A program made the translations under genes and the position numbers. From Tenebrio molitor (taxonomy: Eukaryota > Arthropoda > Insecta > Coleoptera > Tenebrionidae): DNA of 64,000 nt. Below, piece after piece: positions 46,276 through 55,211 of the stretch. The stretch is from NCBI RefSeq assembly GCF_963966145.1, contig NC_091048.1, forward strand, positions 29,698,001 to 29,762,000, given 5' to 3'. A model generated the notes under the pieces. The model made no database searches, had not been told where the DNA came from, and was given only the letters and a program-made list of their open reading frames with translations. Every line of letters starts with the position of its first letter. The first letter of the stretch is position 1.

Positions 46276-46560
46276 ATGTCCGGCAAAAATAGATGGCGGT
46301 GGCTAAAGTCACGACCGACCCTGTCAAAAGGGGCCCCTTTACACGAAATTAACGCACCCAAGAATTATTTTTCTACCAACGACAAGTCTGTCACACCATT
46401 GTTACTCGGACAAGATCAAAATTTGGAAAATTTAAGACATTTTCGTAATATTACGATGTTGCAATGTTGGTTGTATACACAAAAGAAGCGATTTGACAAC
46501 GCATCATTATCGCAACAGGAAAACTACAACGTATACAGAGTGTTTGCAAATAAAAAATAA
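46276..46560 (+). CDS. hypothetical 94-residue protein divergent from Rpn6
   Basis: A single-exon ORF starting at ATG 46276 encodes 94 residues beginning MSGKNRWRWLKSRPTLSK. It is basic and aromatic-rich, without signal peptide or membrane segment, and contains YFSTNDKSVTPLLLGQD and MLQCWLYTQKKRF. The stop codon overlaps an A-rich AATAAA run (46550-46565), which makes a compact transcript plausible. I recognise no family. The start lies 37 bp from that of Rpn6, pointing to a bidirectional promoter that would have to sit within or overlap both leaders. It could also be a chance frame in the Rpn6 upstream region. Confidence 0.5.
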   Translation: MSGKNRWRWLKSRPTLSKGAPLHEINAPKNYFSTNDKSVTPLLLGQDQNLENLRHFRNITMLQCWLYTQKKRFDNASLSQQENYNVYRVFANKK

Positions 46561-47090
46561 AATCACGATTCTGTCTTTTAAATAATCAGATTTTACCCGT
46601 TTTTTTTAAAATAATTGTTAATAAATGTTTTGACATCATCTTAACCTTAGACGCAAGAAAAACACGTAAATAATAATAATAATAACAACCGTAATAGGAA
46701 GGAAAAAAAAATGTAAAACTCCTGTATAACTGTTTACAAGTGTGTTTATTTTAATTGGGTGACATTCTCTCGGGAACATATTGCATATAAACACATTTGC
46801 TTTTTGTGATACTTGGTACCGTTAGTCGAACTTGTGACACCCAGTTGGACGCAAAGACGGTCACTCTAGACCTAGCATACAAAAATCGCCCGAAATGTGC
46901 ACTGCGGGCCCCAACTACCGCTCCAGCTGTCTCCCTTCCCTCTTTCTCTGCATTCCTCGGCACCGCTTCGAGCCCCAGGTGCACCTCACCTCCGTACGAT
47001 GCAAAACTCGTCTTACAGTTTGTTAAATCAATTCTCACATGACGGAATCGCCATTCCCTGCGAAGCATTCGATGTGAGAACATCCCGACA
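46561..47090. other. intergenic
   Basis: Short AT-rich sequence with an AATAATAATAATAA simple repeat at about 46668-46685. The frames here are short and overlap each other on both strands. No promoter motif could be assigned to the secreted-protein gene that follows. Confidence 0.35.
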
Positions 47091-47610
47091 ATGTTGTCCC
47101 CATCGCTGTTCTTCCTGATCGCTTGCTTCTTGCGCAGTGTTACAAGTGTTCCAGTTGAGCCGGCAAAGAACGAAGTTGAAGTAAACAACAACAACGATCC
47201 GTACGACCTCTCCCAATTCGATGCAGTCTACGACCAGAGACAGAACGGTTCTGAAAATTTGAGAATTAATATCCATAAAGTCGTTTTAGTGTGGACTCCG
47301 CCCGGGTCGCTCATGCTGGCGTCGTTGCTTGTCGATCCGGAGCTTTTGGAACAAGGGACCAGCGATTTGGACGAGTTCTTTAAGCCGGACACCTCCGAAA
47401 AACCCCAAGGTAGCTCGACGGTCAAGCCCGAAACAACGAAAGCGCCAGATGTCAGCACTGAAGCTGGTTCCAGTGAAGCCCCGGTCGCGGCAGGTGCCAA
47501 AAGGTAAAGATTGAGACATCGAGGAAATTATCTAATGGGGGTTTTTCAGGAGGTTGAGACTGCCAGGGTTTATCAGACCGTTTGTGAGGAGACACCACAC
47601 CAAGCCATGA
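47091..47610 (+). CDS. small secreted protein A of a three-gene family
   Basis: Two exons (47091-47503, 47550-47610) give 157 residues. A clear signal peptide (MLSPSLFFLIACFLRSVTSV) precedes an acidic segment and then the shared family block YDQRQNGSENLRINIHKVV. The middle is Ser/Thr/Pro-rich and mucin-like (SSTVKPETTKAPDVSTEAGS). The intron falls within an AKR motif, and exon 2 encodes an Arg-rich tail, RRLRLPGFIRPFVRRHHTKP. It has no cysteine outside the signal region, unlike its two relatives. AATAAA occurs at about 47664. Function unknown. Likely secreted, possibly O-glycosylated, possibly processed at the dibasic site. Confidence 0.8.
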
Positions 47611-47893
47611 TTTTCCTATTATTTATTGTTATTTATATTGTGCTTAATGCGACCGTTTTGAAAAATAAATAAATCAATATTTTTATTCTTATCTGGATTT
47701 TTATTTCGTTGTATTTTTATTTTATCAAGAAGGAAAATGACATCTGTCAAATATGACAGATGCTCATAAGCACACTGTTGGCTACTCTGCGGGGTGACAG
47801 ACGTCATACGACATCTGTCACGTCAAAGGGATAGAAAAATAAAAAAATTTATGAGGAATAATTTAATAATAAAATAAATACAAGATTAAATCG

Positions 47894-48520
47894 TTATTTC
47901 TTGATGGTTCTGCAGACTCCCTCCGAGTCCCTAGCCAGCCCGGGCCCGCACTGTTCGTTCTCGGCCCCCAAGAGCTTCAGCACCGACTTGACCGTCTCCT
48001 TGCTCTTCTTCTTCCCGTCCTTCTTCTTACCAAAGCCCTCTTCTTGGGGCACCGTCAGGACAAACGCCCTCGCGATCCTCGCGTGTCGATTCTCATCCTT
48101 GACCAGCTCCACGGTGGGCGACTTGGCAATGACGATTTCTTCGGCTTCGATCACTTCCGGGAGCTCTGGATGCAACTTGGCGAGATGACTCTTGCTCCTG
48201 CTGATGTCCACGTGGTAGGGCGCCGTCTTCGACTCGATAAAGTGCATGGTTTCCGCCCCCGGGACCGCCTTCTTGGCCTGCTGCCGCTTCGAGTGGCTCC
48301 TCTCCGGCAACGACTTGAGCAGGAAGTCGAGCCAGTGGCTGGGGGACGGCGAGCTCGTCTGGCTGGGTATGACCATGACGACGATGTTCTTCAGCTCGGC
48401 GTGGACGTTCAAGTCGCCGTCTTGGCGCTGGTTGTAGAGGACCCTCTGGGGGGACTCCGTGGGCAGGGGCGAGGCGACAGTCGCGGAGACGACGCCGACG
48501 AGGAGAGCTTGCAGGATCAT
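47894..48520 (-). CDS. small secreted protein B of a three-gene family
   Basis: A single-exon ORF of 208 residues. It has a signal peptide (MILQALLVGVVSATVA), then SPLPTESPQRV and the family block YNQRQDGDLNVHAELKNIVV. The centre is basic and charged (HSKRQQAKKAV, KKKDGKKKSKE). The C-terminus carries CGPGLARDSEGVCRTIKK, a two-cysteine C-x(11)-C motif that has a counterpart in protein C. It faces gene A tail to tail, and minus-strand poly(A) signals lie around 47717. Without introns it could be a retroposed family member. Function unknown. Confidence 0.8.
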   Translation of the reverse strand: MILQALLVGVVSATVASPLPTESPQRVLYNQRQDGDLNVHAELKNIVVMVIPSQTSSPSPSHWLDFLLKSLPERSHSKRQQAKKAVPGAETMHFIESKTAPYHVDISRSKSHLAKLHPELPEVIEAEEIVIAKSPTVELVKDENRHARIARAFVLTVPQEEGFGKKKDGKKKSKETVKSVLKLLGAENEQCGPGLARDSEGVCRTIKK

Positions 48521-49104
48521 ACTTGCTGGATGGAGCGGGATCGACTGTGATTGAGTTTTTGGCGAGTGGAGATTTTACCGTAACAGGTGGCACGACTAAC
48601 GGGAGTTTTCTGACCGGCCGGTGCACCAGCAGCACTGCAGATCGGTTTGGAATGGCGTTTCTCGAGACGATCTTCGACTCTAATTGCATAACGAAGAAAA
48701 CAAACTGTTATCAGAGCGCGCACCAAAATAGACGCTTATCTCTGCAATGGACTGAATGAAGCGTCTCAGTTCCCGATTTTAGACAAGGACTCGGTCTTGC
48801 AGAATTGTCCGGATTGAGGTTAACGATGACCGGACAGGTCAGCGAGGGCCACTCAACCACCAATTAGTAGCCGAAGACGTAAACACATCGACTAACGGTC
48901 CTCTTCGGTCACAAATCCAAAAAAAATCTCGTGAACTTTTGGCTGCTTCTTGAAAATCCACAATATAGTTCCCTGAACCTAGCGGTAATCCCGCCAATCG
49001 ACAAACTCCCACCTGGTCCGATCATGACCTTCCTTAGCCTTGCACCTGAAGAAGTCATCGACCATCACTGTTGATTTCAGTCGATCGCCACGAGTCCTGC
49101 CGCT
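48521..49104. other. divergent upstream region between secreted genes B and C
   Basis: The 584 bp between the two start codons should hold both promoters. No TATA box is convincing on either strand and no coding frame is supported. Confidence 0.35.
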
Positions 49105-49900
49105 ATGAAGCTCCCTTCGATCTGCCTCTTCTCCGTCGTGATTCTGTCGGTGCAAAGCGCCCCCATCGACGCACCCTCGCCCAAATTAGTCTACGACCAG
49201 AAACAAACCGGAGAGTACAACATCCAGGTGCACCTGAAGGACCTCCAGATCGTCGCCTTGCTGGGAGACGACGCGTTAGGGGTGAGTCTCACTGATCGCT
49301 CAAAACCGGTACTAATTCTGTACAGGACTACGACTACAACTACGACTACTCCGACTTCACCATAAAACCACCCGCGGGAAATGTCACCCTGAAGCCGCCG
49401 CCACCTCCGGAAGAAACCTCGACGAGTCCGTCGCCAGCTCCAGAAAAACCCGCCACCACCACCACCACCGAAAAACCTGCTCCTGCGAGCACCACCGCCA
49501 AAGCGGAGACCGAGAAGACGACGCCGGCGGACGACAAAGTCCAGCTGCCCTTCAGCACCAGCTCGCCGGACCGCATCAAGGTCCAGATAATCGAAGAGCC
49601 GAATCCCAACCTGTCGATCGTTCCGAGTGACGACGTGGGGGCGGCTGACGCTCCAGCTCTCGGGGAAGTCGTCCACTATCGACGATGCGCCACGGGGTAC
49701 GCTCGAGACAAGAAGGGGAGATGCAGGAGAGTTCGCAGACCGGGACACGGCCATCAGTGAGTCCGTTTACGCATTTTGACACTTCCTGAGGGTCGCTTTG
49801 CAGATTTGACCTCGGCAGGCTGGCCAGTACTCTGGCGGCGCGGTTCCGGGGGTCAACCACCGACGAAGCCGCTCTAGGTGAATCCAACTCGAAGCAATGA
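49105..49900 (+). CDS. small secreted protein C of a three-gene family
   Basis: Three exons (49105-49281, 49326-49756, 49804-49900) give 234 residues. The order is signal peptide (MKLPSICLFSVVILSVQSA), PIDAPSPKL and the family block YDQKQTGEYNIQVHLKDLQI, then a run of Asp/Tyr (DYDYNYDYSDF). A long Pro/Thr-rich mucin-like segment follows, then CATGYARDKKGRCRRVRRPG, equivalent to the two-cysteine tail of protein B, and a short C-terminal helix-like stretch from exon 3. AATAAA at about 49917. The Pro/Thr segment suggests O-glycosylation and an extracellular, cuticular or luminal location. That is inference from composition only. Confidence 0.82.
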
Positions 49901-50070
49901 TGGCTCCAAGTACAAGAATAAATTTGCTCAACTCCCACTTGGTGCAATCACTTTACTATTTATTTTATTGTGTAATAAAGATATTCGCTTGTGTTACGAT
50001 TTTCAAGTAGGCAACCAGTAAGACGCCAAAATCAACAAAACATTTATTAAAGTGTACAAAAATACAAGAA

Positions 50071-50573
50071 CTATTGCATGCTCAAAACTGGGTCTAGATT
50101 CATTATCGCCTTCCTCAGAGCCACCTTTTCCTCGTCGCTTTTCAGCCCCACGCAATACTCATCAAGCTTCCTCTGTTGGTACCTTTGTATGAACTTGAAG
50201 CAGTGTTTTATAGTGGCCCCTAAGTACAGAGTATTCACGTGGACGCTTTTTTGCTCGATGAATTTGATGCACGGCAAGCTACTCGCGACGAACTTGTGGG
50301 GGCCGTGGCGGCACCGAACGACGGCGATTCTAGTTTTTTCGTTGCAATATTTTGCAGTGAATCCCGCTGTGATTGAGGCCACGCCGAAGTCGCCGTATAA
50401 TTGCTGGACCATGTTCATGACAGAGTGGTGCAACGAAGGGGCGCGTAGCTTTAACGGGGCGTCGTCTTTTTTCGATACTTGGTTGATTTCAACAACCATA
50501 TATCTATAGAAATTATCTAATTAGTGGGCTTTTTTGATGGAGGCTGTACGCACCTGTTTTTATGGCGCACCAT
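50071..50573 (-). CDS. Pop5: RNase P / RNase MRP subunit POP5
   Basis: Two exons (50573-50554, 50503-50071) give 150 residues starting MVRHKNRYMVVEIN. The conserved blocks are MVRHKNRY, YGDFGVASITAGFTAKYCNE, RIAVVRCRHGPH and the central NTLYLGATIKHCFKFI. POP5 has an RRM-like fold and is a core protein of nuclear RNase P (tRNA 5' processing) and RNase MRP (rRNA processing). The usual length is 150-165 residues. Poly(A) signal (TTTATT) at 50043-50048. The first exon is only 20 nt. The start codon is 543 bp from the divergent FGGY gene. Confidence 0.95.
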
Positions 50574-51116
50574 TTTATCGCTGAATTGTTGTGTAACAAC
50601 ATAACCTCTAACAACAATCGAGCGCGCGCCATCTACGACATTTCAAATTTAAATTCAAATAATCTACAAAAACACGATATTGTATAGTAACAGTTGTTAC
50701 TGCAATGAATAACTGTTAATAGTGTCAATGTCATTACATAAAGCACACGTGACCTAATGACGTCACGTATGGTCAATTTGACATTGTTTACATGCGTTTT
50801 AACACATGCAAATCCTTATGAGCTGTTAACAACAAACAGCTAATTCCTTTTACGTTATAGCTTAATTAATCCATTTTTATCAGCTTTATAAGAGATAAGA
50901 GTTATAAACCATCAATAAAATTTTATTGTACAATTTCGCTGTTTTAGTTCTTGTCCACTTTGTGCGTACAATATTTCCTTTTTAATCGAAAAATTCAAGT
51001 TATCAGTTTCGAGAGGCTATCACCATCGACCCCTCTGCTATCGTTCCCCACTCAGAACTAGTTTCCTCGCAATTAAAAAGACCTTGACAAGGTTCATTGT
51101 GACTAAACTTACAACC
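50574..51116. promoter_or_regulatory. divergent promoter region of POP5 and FGGY
   Basis: Within 543 bp lie CACGTGAC at about 50746 and a TGACGTCA cAMP-response-like palindrome at about 50758, plus AT-rich sequence. No TATA box can be assigned confidently. Confidence 0.4.
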
Positions 51117-52995
51117 ATGCCAGTGTATTTTGTCGGCGTGGACGTCGGTACAGGTAGCGCAAGAGCTGCACTGGTGACTCAAGATGGAAGAATTGTCAAG
51201 ACCGCGGTCGAATCCATCCAGACCTGGAACCCCCAGCAAGATTTCTACGAACAGTCCTCCGACAACATCTGGAGCGCCTGCGTGACTTGCATTAAGGTAA
51301 CGACGCCGGTTGTTAACACCCGTACAAGAATGTCGATTGTAGAAAGTCACAAAGGGGATCGATCCCGATGATGTGAAAGGATTAGGTTTCGACGCGACTT
51401 GCTCGTTGGTTGCTCTGGATAAATCTGGAAACCCTTTGAGTGTCAGTCCGTCCGGCAACGACCAGCAAAATGTGATCCTCTGGCTGGACCATCGCGCATC
51501 CGAAGAGACCGCCCAGATCAATCGACTCAACCATTCCGTTCTCAAATACGTCGGAGGGAAAATCTCCCTCGAGATGGAAACCCCAAAGTTACTGTGGCTC
51601 AAGAAGCACCTCCCAAGCCAGTGGGACAAAGCTGGATCGTTCTTCGACTTGCCAGATTTCCTGACATGGAAGGCCACCGGCAGCGAGTCCCGATCTCTGT
51701 GTTCGCTGGTTTGTAAATGGACGTATGAAATTACCACCGATGGGGGTCAGGGTTGGAACTTGAGGTACTTCCAAGATGTGGGGTTGGGGGATTTACAGGA
51801 GAACAATTGGAGGAAGATCGGGAATGTAGTGCTGCCACCTGGGACACCTGTCGGTGAGGGTCTGTCCGCAAGCGCTGCCTCCGAGTTGGGACTTAAAGTG
51901 GGTACTCCTGTTGGGACTTCCATTATTGACGCCCACGCAGGAGGGTTGGGGTTGGTGGGGTGTCGCGTCTCTAAAATCGATTCGGACTTCAGTACCAGAC
52001 TAAGTAAATTTAGTACTTTGTCTCGTAAATTATTTATTGTGGATTTCAAGGTCTGATTTGTGGTACTTCGACGTGTCACATGGCTGTGTCTAAGGTTCCG
52101 ATTTTTACTCCAGGAGTTTGGGGGCCGTACTATAGCGCTATGGTACCAGGAATGTGGTTGAACGAAGGGGGGCAGAGTGCCACAGGGAAGCTCATAGACC
52201 ACGTGATAGACTCGCACCCTGCGACTCCTTCAATCAAAGGAAAAATTGGCGAAATGTATGTACTTCCTAATCTGGGTCGCAGATGGTACTGTTTGGCGTT
52301 TCAGGCACATCCAGATCTATTTGAGTAACCTCTTGAAAGCAATGGCCAAAGAGGCGAATCTCGACAACGAAGCGTTCTTAACCGGAGACCTCCACGTCTG
52401 GCCCGACTTCCACGGAAATCGGTCCCCCATAGCAGACCCAACACTCAAAGGAACTGTCAGTACCGCTACTAATTTCCCCGATCCACGTTTCAAACAACTG
52501 ATTTCAGATTTGTGGTTTAACTCTAGCTGGAGACGAAAAAAGCTTGGCTCTTTTGTACCTGGCCACGGTCCAAGCTCTCTCAGTACTACTTTTCTCTCCT
52601 TTGCTCAACATTTTGTACAAAAATCTCTCTTTTAGTATGGTACTCGACACATCCTCGACTCACTCGTCCAATCAGGCTACTTGTCCATCCGATCACTCTT
52701 GATCTGTGGGGGCCTAAGCAAGAATCTTCTCTTTACCCAAACCCAAGCCGACGTTGTCAACCTCCCGGTGATATGTCCCGACGAGGTCGAATCGGTGCTT
52801 CTGGGTTCTGCAATCCTGGGAGCTTCTGCCGCGAAGCACTTCCCTGACGTGACCACCGCCATCAAGTCGATGGGAGGCCAAGGAAAAGTGGTAAATCCGG
52901 ATCCAGCGGTTGTCGACTATCACAACAAAAAGTACAAAGTGTTTTTGAAAATGTACGACCACCAAATCCAGTACAAGAATATTATGAAAGAATAA
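51117..52995 (+). CDS. Fggy: FGGY carbohydrate kinase domain-containing protein
   Basis: Six exons: 51117-51296, 51343-52003, 52051-52255, 52305-52455, 52508-52582 and 52636-52995, giving 543 residues against about 551 in human FGGY. The N-terminal ATP-fold motif is FVGVDVGTGSARAAL. Other landmarks are DATCSLVALD, WLDHRA (substrate side), DAHAGGLGLVG, ICGTSTCHM, VWGPYYSAMVPGMWLNEGGQ, LHVWPDFHGNRSP and the FGGY-C CGGLSKN. Family knowledge: eukaryotic FGGY proteins phosphorylate pentuloses, D-ribulose being the best-supported substrate, and may act in metabolite repair. The frame upstream of the ATG is open to 51084 only through a TTG. The stop codon is followed directly by AATAAA (52992-52997). 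Confidence 0.95.
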
Positions 52996-53975
52996 AAGAG
53001 ATTTTGGGGCGATTTTGATTTATTTCTTTTTCAAATTCATAACTCCCGCGAACTTGTCGGTTGTTTCCGACAGTGCACGACGACGCGTTCGATTCCGCGG
53101 CCGCCGAGAACTTTGAAAAGTTCTTTTTCGATTCGATTCGGTGTTTTAATAGAAAATAATTGTTGATAATTGTTATTGTTCGATGTATAAATAATTTTTA
53201 ATGATGTTGAGTTGTGTTGTGAGGACATTGTTAGCAAAATTGTGTTTCTACAAATGAAGAGTCCAGGAAGAGCGTCTTCACCCCTTGAGACAGGTAAGTG
53301 GAACATTATCGAATTGGTGGTGGTTCTGATCGATCAGAAAACAATCTGGAATTGATTTTGGCGTATTTTTTGTCTAATAATCGAGAAAATGTGGAAAATT
53401 CAACAATTTTGAGGATTTCCCATTTCCATGGCACTCTTGTTAGAAAGACGCGATTGCCAGTTATAATACGCAAATAACAAACGTCGCTTAGCAACAAAAA
53501 TTAACAGTTTTTGGAGTGATTTTTAATGATATAGCGGTGTGACAGATGACATTTGACAGTTTATTGATTGTTATAAACAATTTGAATTTTTTTATTGGAA
53601 AATTTGTTGTTTGTAGTTCGACCGCTTTGATAAATTCGTGTTCATGAAAGTGTATATTGTGGGTTGCATAACTTAACAAAGAACAGATGTAATAACTTAT
53701 TGTAAATTGCAGTCTAGACCAATTAATTGAAACGAATCAAACCCGTAATTTGCAATAAACAGCGCAAGTCAATACAAACGATCGAGCCGACTTTAATTAG
53801 AAACTTTTATCCAATCAGGGAAAGTTGAGTAAACGCAATGATTTGTTATGACTTAAGTCTGAGTGAAATGCAAGATCTGACTTATCGCATGCATTGACGG
53901 TTAAGTCTGTGGGTCAAGGGTGAGCGCGGACGTTTTAAGAAGATAATTGTGGGGAAGAATAAAAAGAAATAATTT
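52996..53975. other. intergenic, with GC-rich start-like segment
   Basis: Between FGGY and the 3' end of the cytochrome b561 gene. The segment 53060-53110 is CpG-rich (GACGACGCGTTCGATTCCGC), unlike its surroundings, and precedes the candidate first exon at 53254-53293. The remainder (53300-53975) shows nothing coding. Confidence 0.35.
53254..53293 (+). CDS. possible first coding exon of an unseen gene
   Basis: ATG at 53254 opens 13 codons (MKSPGRASSPLET) and runs into a consensus donor GTAAGT at 53294. The CpG-rich sequence before it could be a 5' UTR. No plus-strand partner exon was found to the right, so the gene would have to continue beyond the window with the whole cytochrome b561 gene inside its intron. 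It may be a chance donor. Confidence 0.25.
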
Positions 53976-54829
53976 TGATACATTTATTAAAACTTATAAA
54001 TAGTTGTACACATTTATTTTGCACGTCATATATTAACTCTATGATATTACCTAATTTACTGGAATTAAAATATAAATATGTATAACAAATATAGAAGAAA
54101 CAACAAATCTCAATGTGTCGTATGAACGAGTTGTAAAATTTTTATTGGTCCATTAAAGAAATTGTACTTGTTTCTAGTATAATGCGGAACTGGAAGTTAA
54201 ACATTTACAAATCGTGAACACCGATTTAATTTCTAATTTCTTTAATAATATTTCAACATCAAATCTCTTACTCTGAAACAGATTGCTTTTAGAAATAGAG
54301 CTACCACAACATTCTTTCTACGTTGTTCTATAAAACGTAATATAAATATTTCAACAAATCCTTAAATATTTATAAAATGCTCTATTATAGTTATAGTCTT
54401 AAATAGAATAGCACACACAGCTATGAGTATTTGATTATAATACATCTAGTGAGTTTTGAGCTTTCGTGTTAACAAATTTCGATTCTGTACAAGATTAATA
54501 GGTTGGTTAATATTTAAAGATATGAGAAAATAATAAAACAAGAGAGGGAGGAAAGAGCACACCGGACGTGTGCGCCGTCGGTGCGTCCCCCATCCCCACG
54601 ACTGGCTACACTACGATGCTATTTTAGTAATGCTGATTTATAATTTGGCATAATTTTTTTTTTACGAAATGAGAGTCGAATTAGAACACCAAAACAAACA
54701 CAATTTACACATGCAAAATCATGTCTGTTTGTTATTAGATGAGGAGTATCCATTCTGTTGGTGTTAGAAACGTTCAGGTTCTTGGGTGGCGTTCACATCC
54801 GAGACTTTGGCGCTCGAAAGCGCACTGTC
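53976..54829 (-). other. 3' UTR of the cytochrome b561 gene
   Basis: An AT-rich, frame-free stretch between the stop codon of the distal last exon (54830) and a minus-strand poly(A) signal (TTTATT at 53983-53988). It is consistent with a 3' UTR of about 850 nt for the form that uses the distal exon. Confidence 0.45.
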
Positions 54830-54980
54830 CTACAATCTTTCCGTAACACACACCTTTGCATCGCCACGCAGTGTTGGGCTACGAACAGCGTAAGATACTA
54901 AAATACCAAGTGCCACCAACACCATAGCGAGAGCGTTCACTATTAACGCCTGTTCCGGCCATTTGGGGTATTCGTCTTTC
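54830..54980 (-). CDS. alternative last exon of the cytochrome b561 gene
   Basis: This 151-nt exon has the same length and phase as the exon at 55212-55362 and encodes the same kind of C-terminal segment. Both carry VNALAMVLVAL, within the sixth membrane helix. Before it they differ (KDEYPKWPEQALI here against SYYTTLPEEGMV there), as do the cytosolic tails (VCVTERL here against LIRSGDL there). Each ends in a stop, so they must be mutually exclusive. Either gives 258 residues. Tandem exon duplication is the simplest origin. Confidence 0.8.
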
Positions 54981-55211
54981 CTGAAATCGTTAGTCGTAAG
55001 AAATCGTAGCTTTATGTACAAATGCTGGAACCCGAACAGTTTCAAGCATCAGAGGCATGCACCGATAAGGAGAGTGAGAGAGCATGCAGAGAGTCTTGTT
55101 AGAGCGTTAAAATACGTAGTGTGCTTTTACATAAGTTTTTTTTTATAAAAAAATATAAAAATCGTATCACTAGGAGGCGGGAAATTTTGATATGGACAAG
55201 TCGTGTGGAAT

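Noticed and set aside
51084..51116. Upstream extension of FGGY
   Set aside because: It begins at TTG. The ATG at 51117 gives the start (MPVYFVGVDVG) expected for the family.
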